Notes under the pieces: model-generated
What the model was told of the DNA's origin: nothing
Databases searched by the model: none
What the model saw: the letters and a program-made list of their open reading frames with translations, nothing else
In this document: in pieces, positions 1 through 9,489 of the stretch
Position numbering within the stretch: position 1 is the first letter of the stretch
How the letters are laid out: each line of letters starts with the position of its first letter
Assembly: GCA_002358575.1 (NCBI GenBank)
Contig: DEPD01000003.1
Coordinates: 35,450-99,449 of the forward strand
Source: Lachnospiraceae bacterium UBA3401
Lineage (GTDB): Bacteria; Bacillota; Clostridia; Lachnospirales; Lachnospiraceae
Direction of reading: 5' to 3'
Length of the DNA stretch: 64,000 nt
Translations under genes and position numbers: made by a program

Positions 1-78
1 GATGGTGCAGTGCCAGCAAGACATATTGGGACTAAAGTGGGAATATTTTATAGGGCAGCAGTAAAAAATGGAGGATAG
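1..78 (+). CDS. C-terminal 25 codons of an unidentified gene (5' end outside window)
   Basis: Frame 1 is open from the first base and ends at TAG 76-78, giving a tail that starts DGAVPARHIGTKVGIFYRA. The glmS ribosome binding site (GGAGG, 70-75) lies inside its last codons and the glmS ATG follows 5 bp after the stop. This tight spacing is what an operon partner of glmS would show. The fragment is too short for me to name the family. Confidence 0.55.
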   Translation, partial: DGAVPARHIGTKVGIFYRAAVKNGG

Positions 79-83
79 AAAAA

Positions 84-1910
84 ATGTGCGGAATTGTAGG
101 ATATATTGGAAAACATGCGGCGGCGCCAGTGATACTTGAGGGGCTTTCCAAGCTGGAGTACAGGGGATATGACTCGGCGGGAATGGCTGTTTTTGATGGG
201 GAGCGCATCCAGATTCGAAAATCCGCAGGGAGGCTTAAGGTACTCGAAGAACTGACGCATGGCGGTGCTACAATGCCCGGAAATATTGGCATTGGTCATA
301 CGCGGTGGGCGACACATGGCGCGCCGAGCGATATCAATTCACATCCACACTACAATGCTGAGGAGACGATTGCAGTGGTCCACAATGGAATTATAGAGAA
401 CTATCTTCCATTGAAGGAGAAATTGGTATCGAAAGGATATACGTTTGTGTCAGACACAGACACGGAGGTGCTGGCACATTTAATTGATTATTATTATAGG
501 GGAAACCCTTTGGAGGCCATCACAAAGGTGATGCATCGCGTACAGGGGTCTTACGCGCTAGGGATATTATTTGCAGAACATCCTGATCAGATTTTTGCAG
601 TGCGAAAAGACAGTCCATTGATTGTTGGACAGAATGAAGATGGATGCTTTATTGCGTCAGATGTGCCTGCTATTTTGAAGTATACCAGAAAAGTTTATTT
701 TATACAGAATCAGGAAGTAGTTCGTCTGCGCGCGGATCACATGCATTTCTATACGGTGGACGAGGAGGAAATCACAAAAGAACCCGTCACGATTGAGTGG
801 GACGCTAACGCCGCAGAAAAAGGCGGTTATGCGCATTTTATGTTGAAAGAGATGTATGAGCAGCCAAAGACAGTGACAGATACATTAAGCCCGCGCATTA
901 AAGACAACGAGATTGTGATTGAGGAACTGGGCATGACAGATGAGGAAATCCAGGCGATTCGCAAGATTTTTATTGTGGCGTGCGGCTCTGCATACCATGC
1001 TGGTGTGACTGGAAAATATGTGATAGAAGGAATTGCGCGCATTCCAGTGGAAGTTGATGTGGCGAGTGAATTTCGCTATCGCAATCCAATTTTGGAAGAG
1101 GGAACGATGGTGATTGTAATCAGTCAGTCTGGTGAGACGGCTGACACGCTTGCAGCGCTGCGGGAATCCCAGCAGCTTGGACATAAAGTGTTAGGTATCG
1201 TAAATGTTGTAGGAAGTTCAATTGCGCGCGAGGCGGACAATGTGATGTATACATGGGCAGGACCGGAGATTGCAGTTGCCACGACAAAGGCGTACAGCGC
1301 ACAGCTTATTGCGCTCTATCTGCTTGCAATGAAGTTTGCAAAAGTGCGCGGAAAGTTAGAGGAAAGTGCTTTTGGCAGAATGTTGGAAGATTTAAAACGC
1401 CTTCCGGCACAGATTGAGATGCTTTTGGCAAACAAACAGCGTATTCAGCGCTTTGCCAACCGCTATATTGGCGCAAAAGATGTGTTTTTTATCGGCAGAG
1501 GTGTTGATTTTGCAATTTCTATGGAAGGGTCACTGAAATTGAAAGAGATTTCCTATATTCACTCGGAAGCGTATGCAGCAGGAGAATTAAAGCATGGAAC
1601 AATCTCATTGATTGAAAAGGGAACGCTTGTTGCGGCTGTCGCTACACAAGATGTGCTTTTTCAGAAAACACTTAGCAATATGGTTGAGGTGAAGGCGAGA
1701 GGTGCATTTGTTCTGGCAGTCACCAACGAGGGAAACACGGAGATAGAGAAAGCTGCGGACTATGTAATTTATATTCCAAGAACCAATCAATATTTTACCA
1801 ATTCACTGGCAATTATACCGCTGCAGCTATTTGGATACTATGTGGCAGTTGGAAAAGGCTGTGATGTTGACAAACCGCGAAATCTCGCAAAGTCCGTTAC
1901 AGTGGAGTGA
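84..1910 (+). CDS. glmS: glutamine--fructose-6-phosphate aminotransferase (isomerizing)
   Basis: This cytosolic enzyme makes glucosamine-6-phosphate from fructose-6-phosphate and glutamine, the first committed step to UDP-GlcNAc, peptidoglycan and other amino sugars. At 608 aa it has normal family length. The N-terminal Ntn glutaminase domain begins MCGIVGYIG, with Cys2 as the nucleophile once Met is removed. Typical downstream motifs are GHTRWATHG and HNGIIENY. Two SIS sugar-isomerase domains follow from about residue 285 (VACGSAYHAG, SQSGETADT, ATTKAYSAQ), and the protein ends DKPRNLAKSVTVE, the conserved C-tail. GGAGG at 70-75 precedes the ATG. I saw no glmS ribozyme, but the true 5' leader lies outside the window, since the gene appears to follow another in an operon. 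The next gene starts 18 bp downstream. Confidence 0.97.
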   Translation: MCGIVGYIGKHAAAPVILEGLSKLEYRGYDSAGMAVFDGERIQIRKSAGRLKVLEELTHGGATMPGNIGIGHTRWATHGAPSDINSHPHYNAEETIAVVHNGIIENYLPLKEKLVSKGYTFVSDTDTEVLAHLIDYYYRGNPLEAITKVMHRVQGSYALGILFAEHPDQIFAVRKDSPLIVGQNEDGCFIASDVPAILKYTRKVYFIQNQEVVRLRADHMHFYTVDEEEITKEPVTIEWDANAAEKGGYAHFMLKEMYEQPKTVTDTLSPRIKDNEIVIEELGMTDEEIQAIRKIFIVACGSAYHAGVTGKYVIEGIARIPVEVDVASEFRYRNPILEEGTMVIVISQSGETADTLAALRESQQLGHKVLGIVNVVGSSIAREADNVMYTWAGPEIAVATTKAYSAQLIALYLLAMKFAKVRGKLEESAFGRMLEDLKRLPAQIEMLLANKQRIQRFANRYIGAKDVFFIGRGVDFAISMEGSLKLKEISYIHSEAYAAGELKHGTISLIEKGTLVAAVATQDVLFQKTLSNMVEVKARGAFVLAVTNEGNTEIEKAADYVIYIPRTNQYFTNSLAIIPLQLFGYYVAVGKGCDVDKPRNLAKSVTVE

Positions 1911-1928
1911 TGAAGGAGGCACAAAGGT

Positions 1929-3491
1929 ATGGGAAAGAAAGATACGACGATTAAGAATATTGTGGTGGTTCTGGGGTGTACGGCATTTGCAGGCGCATAT
2001 GCAATAGGTGCATGCAGCCTTATCAATCATTTTGCGGACGAGAGGAGTGCGCGTCCAGCGTGGCTGGATAAAGTAGAAATTCATGTTGATGCGAAAGGCG
2101 CCAACGGCACAGTGATGCAGACTTTTGACAGGGCGGGTGTTGACGCGCCAGTGCCAGTGGGTTCAGGAGTGAGAGGCGACAGTAATGACAGGTCTGGAGC
2201 TGGGGATGTCCTGCAAAAACCGCGGTTTGAGGAAGAATCCGAGACAGAAACCGAAACGGATACAACGTTGGAGCAAGAAACAGAAACCGAAACGGATACA
2301 GAGCGGGAAACGGAATCTGAGACAAAGACAGAACAAGAAACCGAATCTGAACAAGGGACAGAACAGGAAACAGAGTCTGAGACAAAGACAAAACGCAAAA
2401 AGGAAGAAGAAACAGAGACAGAAGAATCCCGTAAGAATAAGTCTTCTGACGAAGTGCGCCATGTTGAGATTGTGGAGCAAAAAGACCAGACACCTGCCAT
2501 TGCAGCGGATGTGACTGCGGTAGTTAAGGCGGCAATGCCCTGTGTAGTATCGATTACAAATGAATATACAGCATATGATTTCTGGTATGATGAAGAGTAC
2601 GATGAGAGAGCTAATGGTTCTGGAATTATTGTTGCGCAGAGCGACGAGGAGATGCTGATTGTAACGAATTATCATGTGATTCAGGATAATAATAATCTGT
2701 ATGTAAAATTCATTGATGACAGGGAAGCGACCGCGTATGTAAAGGGAGCTTCTCCAGAAAATGACCTTGCAATTGTCTCTGTCTTTTTGGACGATATGTC
2801 CGAGAAGACATTGGACAGCATTGCAATCGCTGCCTTTGGAGATTCGGATAGTTTGCAGGTGGGAGAACCCGCGATTGCAATTGGTAATTCGTTAGGATAT
2901 GGCCAGTCTGTGACAACGGGGGTTATCAGTGCGCTAAATAGAACGATGTACGCAGATGAGCAGGATATGACGGAGCAGGGGTATCTGATTCAGACAGATG
3001 CAGCGATTAATCCAGGCAATTCAGGGGGCGCTCTGCTCAATGTAAAAGGCGAGGTGATTGGCATTAATTCCAGCAAGATTGCAGACTATGTAATTGAGGG
3101 CATGGGATATGCGATTCCAATTACCACAGCGGAACCTATTATTGAGGATTTGATGTTGAGAGAGACTAAGAAGAAAGTTCCCGAAGCAGAGCGGGCATTT
3201 CTGGGAATTGCGGGTACAGATGTGATTGAGGAGGCAACACAGCGGTACGAGATGCCAGAGGGAGCATTTGTATCAAATGTGCTTGCGGATACAGCCGCCG
3301 ACGAAGCAGGTATTCAAAAAGGTGATATTGTTACCTACATAGACGGTGAGCGGATAAAGGGCATGGATGAGCTGCAAGGGCTGCTAGAGTACTATATTGC
3401 GGGAACTGAGGTTGAAATTGTGCTGATGCGGCCAGCAAAAGGAGAATATAAGGAATTGACAGTCACTGTAAAACTGGGTTCTAAAGAGTAG
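1929..3491 (+). CDS. HtrA/DegP-family trypsin-like serine protease with PDZ domain
   Basis: A membrane-anchored envelope protease or chaperone expected to act on misfolded proteins outside the membrane. An N-terminal hydrophobic segment (about residues 10-31) is followed by a Glu/Thr-rich linker (about 100-170, ETETE-type repeats). The trypsin-like domain carries the full catalytic triad: His249 in NYHVIQ, Asp279 in ENDLAI and Ser365 in GNSGGA. A C-terminal PDZ domain covers about 425-515. At 520 aa it is longer than many HtrA proteins because of the linker, which may span the cell wall. AAGGAGG precedes the ATG, and clpX follows 17 bp downstream, so the two quality-control genes are probably cotranscribed. 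The family assignment is firm; which paralogue (HtrA, HtrB or YyxA-like) is not resolved. Confidence 0.93.
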   Translation: MGKKDTTIKNIVVVLGCTAFAGAYAIGACSLINHFADERSARPAWLDKVEIHVDAKGANGTVMQTFDRAGVDAPVPVGSGVRGDSNDRSGAGDVLQKPRFEEESETETETDTTLEQETETETDTERETESETKTEQETESEQGTEQETESETKTKRKKEEETETEESRKNKSSDEVRHVEIVEQKDQTPAIAADVTAVVKAAMPCVVSITNEYTAYDFWYDEEYDERANGSGIIVAQSDEEMLIVTNYHVIQDNNNLYVKFIDDREATAYVKGASPENDLAIVSVFLDDMSEKTLDSIAIAAFGDSDSLQVGEPAIAIGNSLGYGQSVTTGVISALNRTMYADEQDMTEQGYLIQTDAAINPGNSGGALLNVKGEVIGINSSKIADYVIEGMGYAIPITTAEPIIEDLMLRETKKKVPEAERAFLGIAGTDVIEEATQRYEMPEGAFVSNVLADTAADEAGIQKGDIVTYIDGERIKGMDELQGLLEYYIAGTEVEIVLMRPAKGEYKELTVTVKLGSKE

Positions 3492-3508
3492 TAACGGAGG
3501 GTATAATA

Positions 3509-5074
3509 TTGAGTAACAATTTTGACAATGACAATAATGAAGAGTTAGAAATTGTGGACACAACAGAGGACGAAAAGACAGAGGAAACAGAAGAGACAGA
3601 GAAGGACGAGAAAGAAAATGAGTATGAAGATGTGTGTTTTATCTGTCGGCGTCCTGAGAGCAAAACTGGAAAAATGTTTAAACTTCCAAATCATATCTCT
3701 GTTTGTTCGGACTGCATGCACAAGACAATGGACACAGTTAGCCAGTTCGATTATCAGGGAATGTTAAACAACACAACGTTTAATTTTGACAAGGATAACA
3801 ATAAAGATGGAAAAAAGCGGTTTCCGAACATTAGCTTTGTGAATATTGCAGATTTACAGGGAGACGGTGGGATTCCAAACCGCCAGAAACTTAAGAAAAA
3901 AAAGCCAAAGGATAAGAAAGAAAAGGCAGTATTTAATATTAATGACTTACCAGCACCACATAGAATTAAGGCACAGCTTGATGACTTTGTTGTGGGGCAG
4001 GATTATGCAAAGAAAGTGATTTCTGTTGCTGTATACAACCACTATAAGCGTGTGACAACAGGGACAATGGACGAGATTGAGATTGAAAAATCCAATATTC
4101 TCTTGCTGGGGCCCACTGGCTGTGGCAAGACCTATCTGGTGAAGACCCTTGCAAGACTTTTGGATGTGCCACTTGCTATTGCTGACGCTACGTCACTGAC
4201 AGAGGCTGGATATATTGGTGATGATATAGAGTCGGTGATATCCAAGTTGCTGGCTGCCGCGGAAAATGATGTGGAGAAGGCGGAACAGGGAATTGTATTT
4301 ATTGACGAGATTGACAAGATTGCCAAGAAGAAAAATACAACTTCGCGCGACGTGAGTGGTGAGTCTGTACAGCAGGGAATGCTAAAGCTTTTGGAGGGGT
4401 CTGATGTAGAAGTTCCTGTGGGGGCAAACAGCAAGAATGCGATGGTGCCGTTGACGACAATCAATACCAGAAATATTCTTTTTATCTGCGGAGGTGCATT
4501 TCCAGATTTGGAGGATATTATTAAGAGGAGGCTTACAAAACAGTCCTCAATCGGATTTAACGCAGAATTGAAAGACGCCTTTGACAAGGAGGCAAATATT
4601 TTAAAAAAGGTAACGATAGAGGATCTTAAGAAGTTTGGAATGATTCCAGAATTTATTGGACGTCTGCCAATTATCTGCCCGATGGACAGCCTTACCAAAG
4701 AGAGTTATGTTAAAATTTTAAAAGAGCCAAAAAATGCAATTCTCAAACAGTATCAAAAACTTTTAGAATTAGATGAAGTAAAGTTGAATTTTGATGACAG
4801 CGCCTTGGAGGCAATTGCAGAGAAAGCAATGGAACGCGATACTGGTGCACGTGCGCTTCGCGCAATTATTGAGGATTTCATGCTGGATATTATGTATGAG
4901 ATTCCAAAGGATGACAATATCGGTGAGGTGACTATCACAGGGGATTATATTAATGGAACTGGAGGCCCAGTGATTGATATTCGCACTGATACAGTGCACA
5001 CGAAGCAGCTTTCACAAGCATCTGTACCAGAAGAACAGAAAAAGGCAGAGGAGCATAATTTCTATGAGTTTTGA
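3509..5074 (+). CDS. clpX: ATP-dependent Clp protease ATP-binding subunit ClpX
   Basis: AAA+ unfoldase that feeds substrates to ClpP; clpP is not in this window. The start is TTG, placed 9 nt after GGAGG. Residues 1-42 form a Glu/Asp/Thr-rich extension, then comes a zinc-binding domain with C43-x2-C46 and C66-x2-C69. The AAA+ core has Walker A GPTGCGKT (about 201-208), Walker B VFIDEID (about 262-268), and the pore-type and sensor regions expected of ClpX. It ends with an acidic tail. At 521 aa it is roughly 100 residues longer than usual ClpX, because of the N-terminal extension, a Lys-rich insert after the zinc finger and the tail. It overlaps the next gene by 11 bp. Confidence 0.95.
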   Translation: MSNNFDNDNNEELEIVDTTEDEKTEETEETEKDEKENEYEDVCFICRRPESKTGKMFKLPNHISVCSDCMHKTMDTVSQFDYQGMLNNTTFNFDKDNNKDGKKRFPNISFVNIADLQGDGGIPNRQKLKKKKPKDKKEKAVFNINDLPAPHRIKAQLDDFVVGQDYAKKVISVAVYNHYKRVTTGTMDEIEIEKSNILLLGPTGCGKTYLVKTLARLLDVPLAIADATSLTEAGYIGDDIESVISKLLAAAENDVEKAEQGIVFIDEIDKIAKKKNTTSRDVSGESVQQGMLKLLEGSDVEVPVGANSKNAMVPLTTINTRNILFICGGAFPDLEDIIKRRLTKQSSIGFNAELKDAFDKEANILKKVTIEDLKKFGMIPEFIGRLPIICPMDSLTKESYVKILKEPKNAILKQYQKLLELDEVKLNFDDSALEAIAEKAMERDTGARALRAIIEDFMLDIMYEIPKDDNIGEVTITGDYINGTGGPVIDIRTDTVHTKQLSQASVPEEQKKAEEHNFYEF

Positions 5075-5714
5075 GCGAGGAAGTATCAAATGTTTTGCAA
5101 GGCCACCAAAGTTTCGGAATCGAATGATTATGATGCTGTGTGGTGTGACAGTACAGGGATTGGGATTGTCACTGTTAAGGTCTATTAACTTGGGGACAGA
5201 CCCCTGTTCCTGTCTGACACAGGGGGTTATCAATTATGTACCACTCAGCTTTGGCACTTGTCAGTTGTTGTGTCATATGGTGACATTTATTTTTGTAATT
5301 CGGTATGACCTTAGCATGATTGGATTTGGAACGATTGGCAATATGTGTTTTTTGGGATATATCTCTGACTTTTTTCGATGGATATGGTCCCTGTTGCTTC
5401 CAGTAAGTTTTTTTGAGGTAACAGTAAATCGATACATATTGTTGATACCATCGCTTATCGTCTTTTTGCTTGGAGCAGCAGCTTATATGTGTGCGGGTCT
5501 TGGATCTTCGCCATATGATGCGATGCCGTTTATTATTTCAAGGCATGTAAAGAAAGTTTCCTTTAAAGTGGTGCGCATGATTTGGGATATCAGTTTTATG
5601 ACAGCAGGCTTTCTTCTGGGGGGAGATGTTGGCATTGTCACTGTTCTTGTGGCCTTTTTCCTCGGACCAATCATCACATGGATGCAGAAAAAGATGGAGG
5701 TACTGATTGCATAA
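5064..5714 (+). CDS. YczE/YyaS/YitT-type integral membrane protein
   Basis: A 216-aa multi-pass membrane protein of a family with no settled function. About five to six hydrophobic segments are visible, with the family-like stretches LGTDPCSCLTQG near the N terminus and LGSSPYDAMP in the second half. I chose the ATG at 5064 because GGCAGAGGAG lies 10 nt upstream. A longer open frame begins at 4974, but it runs through clpX coding sequence. The gene starts inside the end of clpX (11-bp overlap) and its TAA is followed directly by the ATG of the methyltransferase gene, so translation is probably coupled through all three. Confidence 0.75.
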   Translation: MSFERGSIKCFARPPKFRNRMIMMLCGVTVQGLGLSLLRSINLGTDPCSCLTQGVINYVPLSFGTCQLLCHMVTFIFVIRYDLSMIGFGTIGNMCFLGYISDFFRWIWSLLLPVSFFEVTVNRYILLIPSLIVFLLGAAAYMCAGLGSSPYDAMPFIISRHVKKVSFKVVRMIWDISFMTAGFLLGGDVGIVTVLVAFFLGPIITWMQKKMEVLIA

Positions 5715-6539
5715 ATGACAGAGCTTGAGGAATATTATAATAAATTCAATGAGGAGAAACGACTAAACTCCCGTCATGGACAGGTAGAATATCGCGTCTC
5801 CATGAAATATATTCATAAGTATCTGGACGAGGCCGCGGAGAAGGTAGGCACAGAGCAGGTAAAAATACTTGATATTGGTGCAGGAACAGGGCGCTACAGC
5901 GTGCCGTTAGCAGAAGAAGGTTATGATGTCACTGCGGTTGAGCTTGTCAAATACAATCTTGGGATTCTAAAAAAGAAAGCAAGTCCTGTCAAGGCGATAC
6001 AGGGAAATGCCACAAACTTAAAGAAGCTTGCAGACAACAGCTTTGATGTAACACTGTTGTTTGGACCAATGTATCATTTATTTGAGTTTGCGGACAAGCA
6101 AAAGGCATTGCAGGAGGCAAGCCGTGTCACAAAACCAGGTGGTGTGATTTTGGTAGCATATTGTATGAATGAATACAGCGTAATCACATACGGTTTTAAA
6201 GAACGTCATATACTGGATTGTATAGAAAAAGGACGCTTTGCGAAAGATTTTCAGACAATCCCTGAACCGAGTGCATTGTATGACTATATGCGTATAGAGG
6301 AAATTGATGCGCTCAATCAAGCAGTAGGTTTGCACCGAATACAAATTATATCGCCCGATGGACCCGCCAATTATATTAGACCTTTTTTAAACCAGCTTAG
6401 CGAGCAGGAATTTGAGGCGTTTGTTTGCTATCAGATGTCTGTCTGTGAGCGTGCTGATTTGATTGGCGCAGGCGCACACACTGTTGATATATTGAGAAAC
6501 AGTTTTTCTAGAAATGAGGAGGGACAATATGGACATTAA
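5715..6539 (+). CDS. class I SAM-dependent methyltransferase
   Basis: A 274-aa cytosolic methyltransferase of unknown substrate. The SAM-binding motif I is ILDIGAGTGRYSVPLAEEG (about residues 52-70), followed by the acidic end of beta-2 (VTAVELV) and a motif IV-like LLFGPMYHLFE. The start codon touches the stop of the membrane-protein gene upstream, and the last 11 bp overlap the following TPR gene, whose ribosome binding site lies inside this one. The tight packing suggests all are translated from one message. The fold is certain; the substrate cannot be read from sequence. Confidence 0.88.
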   Translation: MTELEEYYNKFNEEKRLNSRHGQVEYRVSMKYIHKYLDEAAEKVGTEQVKILDIGAGTGRYSVPLAEEGYDVTAVELVKYNLGILKKKASPVKAIQGNATNLKKLADNSFDVTLLFGPMYHLFEFADKQKALQEASRVTKPGGVILVAYCMNEYSVITYGFKERHILDCIEKGRFAKDFQTIPEPSALYDYMRIEEIDALNQAVGLHRIQIISPDGPANYIRPFLNQLSEQEFEAFVCYQMSVCERADLIGAGAHTVDILRNSFSRNEEGQYGH

Positions 6540-9465
6540 CCAAGTAACAAAGGAGCTTGACGAGCTTTTTGCGCAGCAGAAAATAGAGGAGATACCACAG
6601 TATTTGGAGTCACATATTGCACAGGCAATCAGCGAAAACGCACAAGATGTGCTGTTGACGCTCTACAATGAAATTATTGGATTTTACAGGGAGACAGGAC
6701 AATATGCACTTTCTATAGAAAACTGTCACAAAGCGATTGCACTTATGGATGAGATGGGAATACAAGATACAATCCCATATGCGACAACGCTGTTGAATGC
6801 TGCCAATGCGCACCGCGCTGCTGGGCTGCTTCAGGAATCATTGGACTTATATAATAAAGTAAGACCAATTTATGTGGCTCAGTTAAAAGAAGACGATATG
6901 TATTTTGCAAATTTTTATAATAATCTCAGTCTTTTGTATCAAGAAATGAAAGATTTTGCTTCTGCGAAAGAGCAGCTTGTAAATGCGCTTTACATTGTAA
7001 CACATGTACCAGATAAGCAGTTTGAGGTTGCAGTTACTCAGGCAAATCTTGCCAACACTTGCATTGAATTGGGACAGGATGACGAGGCGAAGGCGAGAGC
7101 GGAGGAAGCGATTCGTATCTTTGAGGAAATTGGTGTGGATGATGCACATTACAGCGCAGCGCTATCTGCGCTGGGAAGTTTGTATTATATGGATAAGGAC
7201 TATATAAATGCACTGAGCGTTATGGAAAAGAGCAGAGATTGCGTGGCAAAATATCTTGGAACAGACAATATCCAGTATCAGAGATTGAGCGATAATATTC
7301 AGATTATAAAAGGCAGATTGAACGAGACTACGGCGTCAAATTCTGTAGATACACAGACTGTTTTAGAGGAAGCAAACGACTCAGAAAATCCGCCAGTACA
7401 GAATCAGGAGACCGGGGATACTGCGCCAGAAAATATGTTGGAGAACCAAGAATTAGAAGCGCAGGCTTTGGAGGAGACTGTACCGGAGAACGAGGCTGTG
7501 GAGAATATGGAGCCAGAGATGACAGACACAAATACCGCAGAGCAAATAGAGCCAGAACAAACGGATGTAGAGTCAATAGAGTCAGAACAAACAGGGACAG
7601 AACCAATAGAGGCAGAGACAGTCCAATCAGAAATAACAGATACAGAAATAATAGATGCGGAGTCAACAGATACCAACACAATAGAGTTAGAAATTTCTGA
7701 TGCAGAAAAAGCATACAATGAAGGGATAGAGGTTGAAAAAGATCTCTTTGAAAGTGTTATAGAAGATATTATTCGTGAGAGTGAAAAGACAGCTTTGGAG
7801 GAGGCGAAACAGGAAGAAACCGAACCAGAATCGATTGCGGAATCCACTGAAAATCTTACCTCAGAAATGACGGGCTTGGAACTGTGTCGTCACTATTATG
7901 AAGAGTACGGGCGCCCAATGATTGCAGAAAAGTTTCCAGACTATGAATCCCGCATTGCAGTAGGACTTGTGGGAAAAGGATCTGACTGTTTTGGATTTGA
8001 TGATGTTTTGTCGAGAGATCATGATTTTGGGCCGCGGCTTGTCATGTGGGTTACGAAAGAGGTCTATGATCAGATTGGGAAGAAATTACAGGCAGCTTAT
8101 GAAGAATTGCCAACAAGTTTTATGGGGATTGATAGAATTGAGACATTTCATGGCAAGGACCGTTGCGGTGTATTTATTATAGAAGAATTTTATAAAAATG
8201 TGCTTGGTATAAATCCGGCAGGAATCTTTGCACAGCCAGAGGGGAATAGCGCATCTGGTCAGGAAAAGATGGATGCGATTAAAGGTTGGCTTGCAGTGCA
8301 GGATTATGCGCTTGCAGCGGCAGTAAACGGAGAAGTATTTCGCGACGAAGAAGGAATTTTTACAAAGTATAGGGAACTTTTGCAAGCATATTATCCGAAA
8401 CCTGTGTGGTACAGAAAGATCGCACAGACATGTGCATTGTTTTCGCAGAGTGGTCAATACAATTTGCCTCGTATGCGCAGGCGCGGTCAGTTTGTGTCCG
8501 CAGAGCTTGCGAAGGCGGAGTGTATCAAACATGCTATGAAATTGTATTATCTGCTAAATAGAACGTATGCACCGCATGATAAATGGCTTTTTAAAGGACT
8601 TCCAGAAAATCCGCTAATGACAGTGGACCACACAAATGTGGCGGAGCTGGTGGAAAAAATCAGTTTGCTTCCGGCAGATCGCGCACATGAACAGGAGTTA
8701 ACCACAGCGATTGAATCGCTTGCAGTGATTTTTGCAAATGAATTGGAAAAACAGAATATGGTGGGACAGTGTGATCTTTATTTGGATGCTTGCACCAAAG
8801 AACTTATCGCAAAGAGTGATGCGCTTCTGACGGCGATTGTCGCTAGTACGCCAGTGATTACAGCGTTGTCTTTGTCGATTGCAAAGGCGGAGTTTGAGGC
8901 GTTTGACAAGGTTCAGAATGAGGGGGGTAGAGCTTCCTGTCAGAATAATTGGCCAACGTTTAAAGTGATGCGCATGAGCCAATATATGACATGGACGGAG
9001 GATATGCTGCTTCAGTATTTGTATGAGTTTAAGACAAACTATGAACATGGCAGGAATATGGTAGAAGAAAAGTATGCCCGTATGATGGAATCCACAGCGC
9101 CGGCGGAATATGCAGCTTTTGCGGACCAGTTGCCAGCGCTCTCAGACGAGAAGAAGGCGATTATGGAACAGGTGATTGGATTGCAGGTAAAATGGATGGA
9201 GGAGTTTGCCTTAGAATATCCTAATTTGGCAGAGGATGCACGCCGCATTCACACAGCGGAAGATTTGCCAGACGATACTTCTTATGAGACTTATTTAAGG
9301 GGAGAACTTGGCACCTATTCAGACCGGATGCTTGAGATGTATGGGCGATATATTGTTGCACACGCACAGGAGAACAGCAATGTTGCGCGTGAAATAATGG
9401 AGAACACAGTCCATTTCTATGGATATCAGGATTTGGAAGCGGCAAATGCTGCGAAACCTGTCTGA
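6529..9465 (+). CDS. TPR - DUF4037 (nucleotidyltransferase-like) - DUF4125 fusion protein
   Basis: A 978-aa cytosolic protein in four parts. Residues 1-260 are tetratricopeptide-like helical repeats. Residues about 265-445 are a Glu/Thr/Ile-rich, low-complexity acidic linker. Residues about 447-740 resemble DUF4037, which has a nucleotidyltransferase fold; the GKGSDCFGFDD and SRDHDFGPR stretches look like the GS...DxD active site. The C-terminal ~180 residues resemble DUF4125 (FDKVQNEGGRASCQNNWPTF). The ATG at 6529 is preferred because AGGAGGG sits 6 nt upstream; an ATG at 6514 lacks a site. It overlaps the methyltransferase gene by 11 bp. Activity is unknown. Nucleotide transfer to a protein or RNA target is an inference from the fold only. 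Confidence 0.8.
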   Translation: MDINQVTKELDELFAQQKIEEIPQYLESHIAQAISENAQDVLLTLYNEIIGFYRETGQYALSIENCHKAIALMDEMGIQDTIPYATTLLNAANAHRAAGLLQESLDLYNKVRPIYVAQLKEDDMYFANFYNNLSLLYQEMKDFASAKEQLVNALYIVTHVPDKQFEVAVTQANLANTCIELGQDDEAKARAEEAIRIFEEIGVDDAHYSAALSALGSLYYMDKDYINALSVMEKSRDCVAKYLGTDNIQYQRLSDNIQIIKGRLNETTASNSVDTQTVLEEANDSENPPVQNQETGDTAPENMLENQELEAQALEETVPENEAVENMEPEMTDTNTAEQIEPEQTDVESIESEQTGTEPIEAETVQSEITDTEIIDAESTDTNTIELEISDAEKAYNEGIEVEKDLFESVIEDIIRESEKTALEEAKQEETEPESIAESTENLTSEMTGLELCRHYYEEYGRPMIAEKFPDYESRIAVGLVGKGSDCFGFDDVLSRDHDFGPRLVMWVTKEVYDQIGKKLQAAYEELPTSFMGIDRIETFHGKDRCGVFIIEEFYKNVLGINPAGIFAQPEGNSASGQEKMDAIKGWLAVQDYALAAAVNGEVFRDEEGIFTKYRELLQAYYPKPVWYRKIAQTCALFSQSGQYNLPRMRRRGQFVSAELAKAECIKHAMKLYYLLNRTYAPHDKWLFKGLPENPLMTVDHTNVAELVEKISLLPADRAHEQELTTAIESLAVIFANELEKQNMVGQCDLYLDACTKELIAKSDALLTAIVASTPVITALSLSIAKAEFEAFDKVQNEGGRASCQNNWPTFKVMRMSQYMTWTEDMLLQYLYEFKTNYEHGRNMVEEKYARMMESTAPAEYAAFADQLPALSDEKKAIMEQVIGLQVKWMEEFALEYPNLAEDARRIHTAEDLPDDTSYETYLRGELGTYSDRMLEMYGRYIVAHAQENSNVAREIMENTVHFYGYQDLEAANAAKPV

Positions 9466-9489
9466 AAGAATAGATAAATTGCCGTCAAT

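Noticed and set aside
1..83. glmS ribozyme
   Set aside because: The preceding bases are coding for another gene, and there is too little sequence upstream for the ribozyme.
2225..2430. DNA tandem repeat as a satellite or CRISPR
   Set aside because: It is a coding low-complexity linker (Glu/Thr/Ser codons) in frame with HtrA.
2023..2675. Three overlapping antisense frames of 139-170 codons across the HtrA linker
   Set aside because: They are antisense readings of the Glu/Thr-rich repeat (giving Ser/Val-, Leu/Phe- and Cys/Leu-rich text) and have no start signals; HtrA is clearly the real gene.
4132..4698. 188-codon - strand frame inside clpX
   Set aside because: Antisense to the AAA+ core and no start signal.
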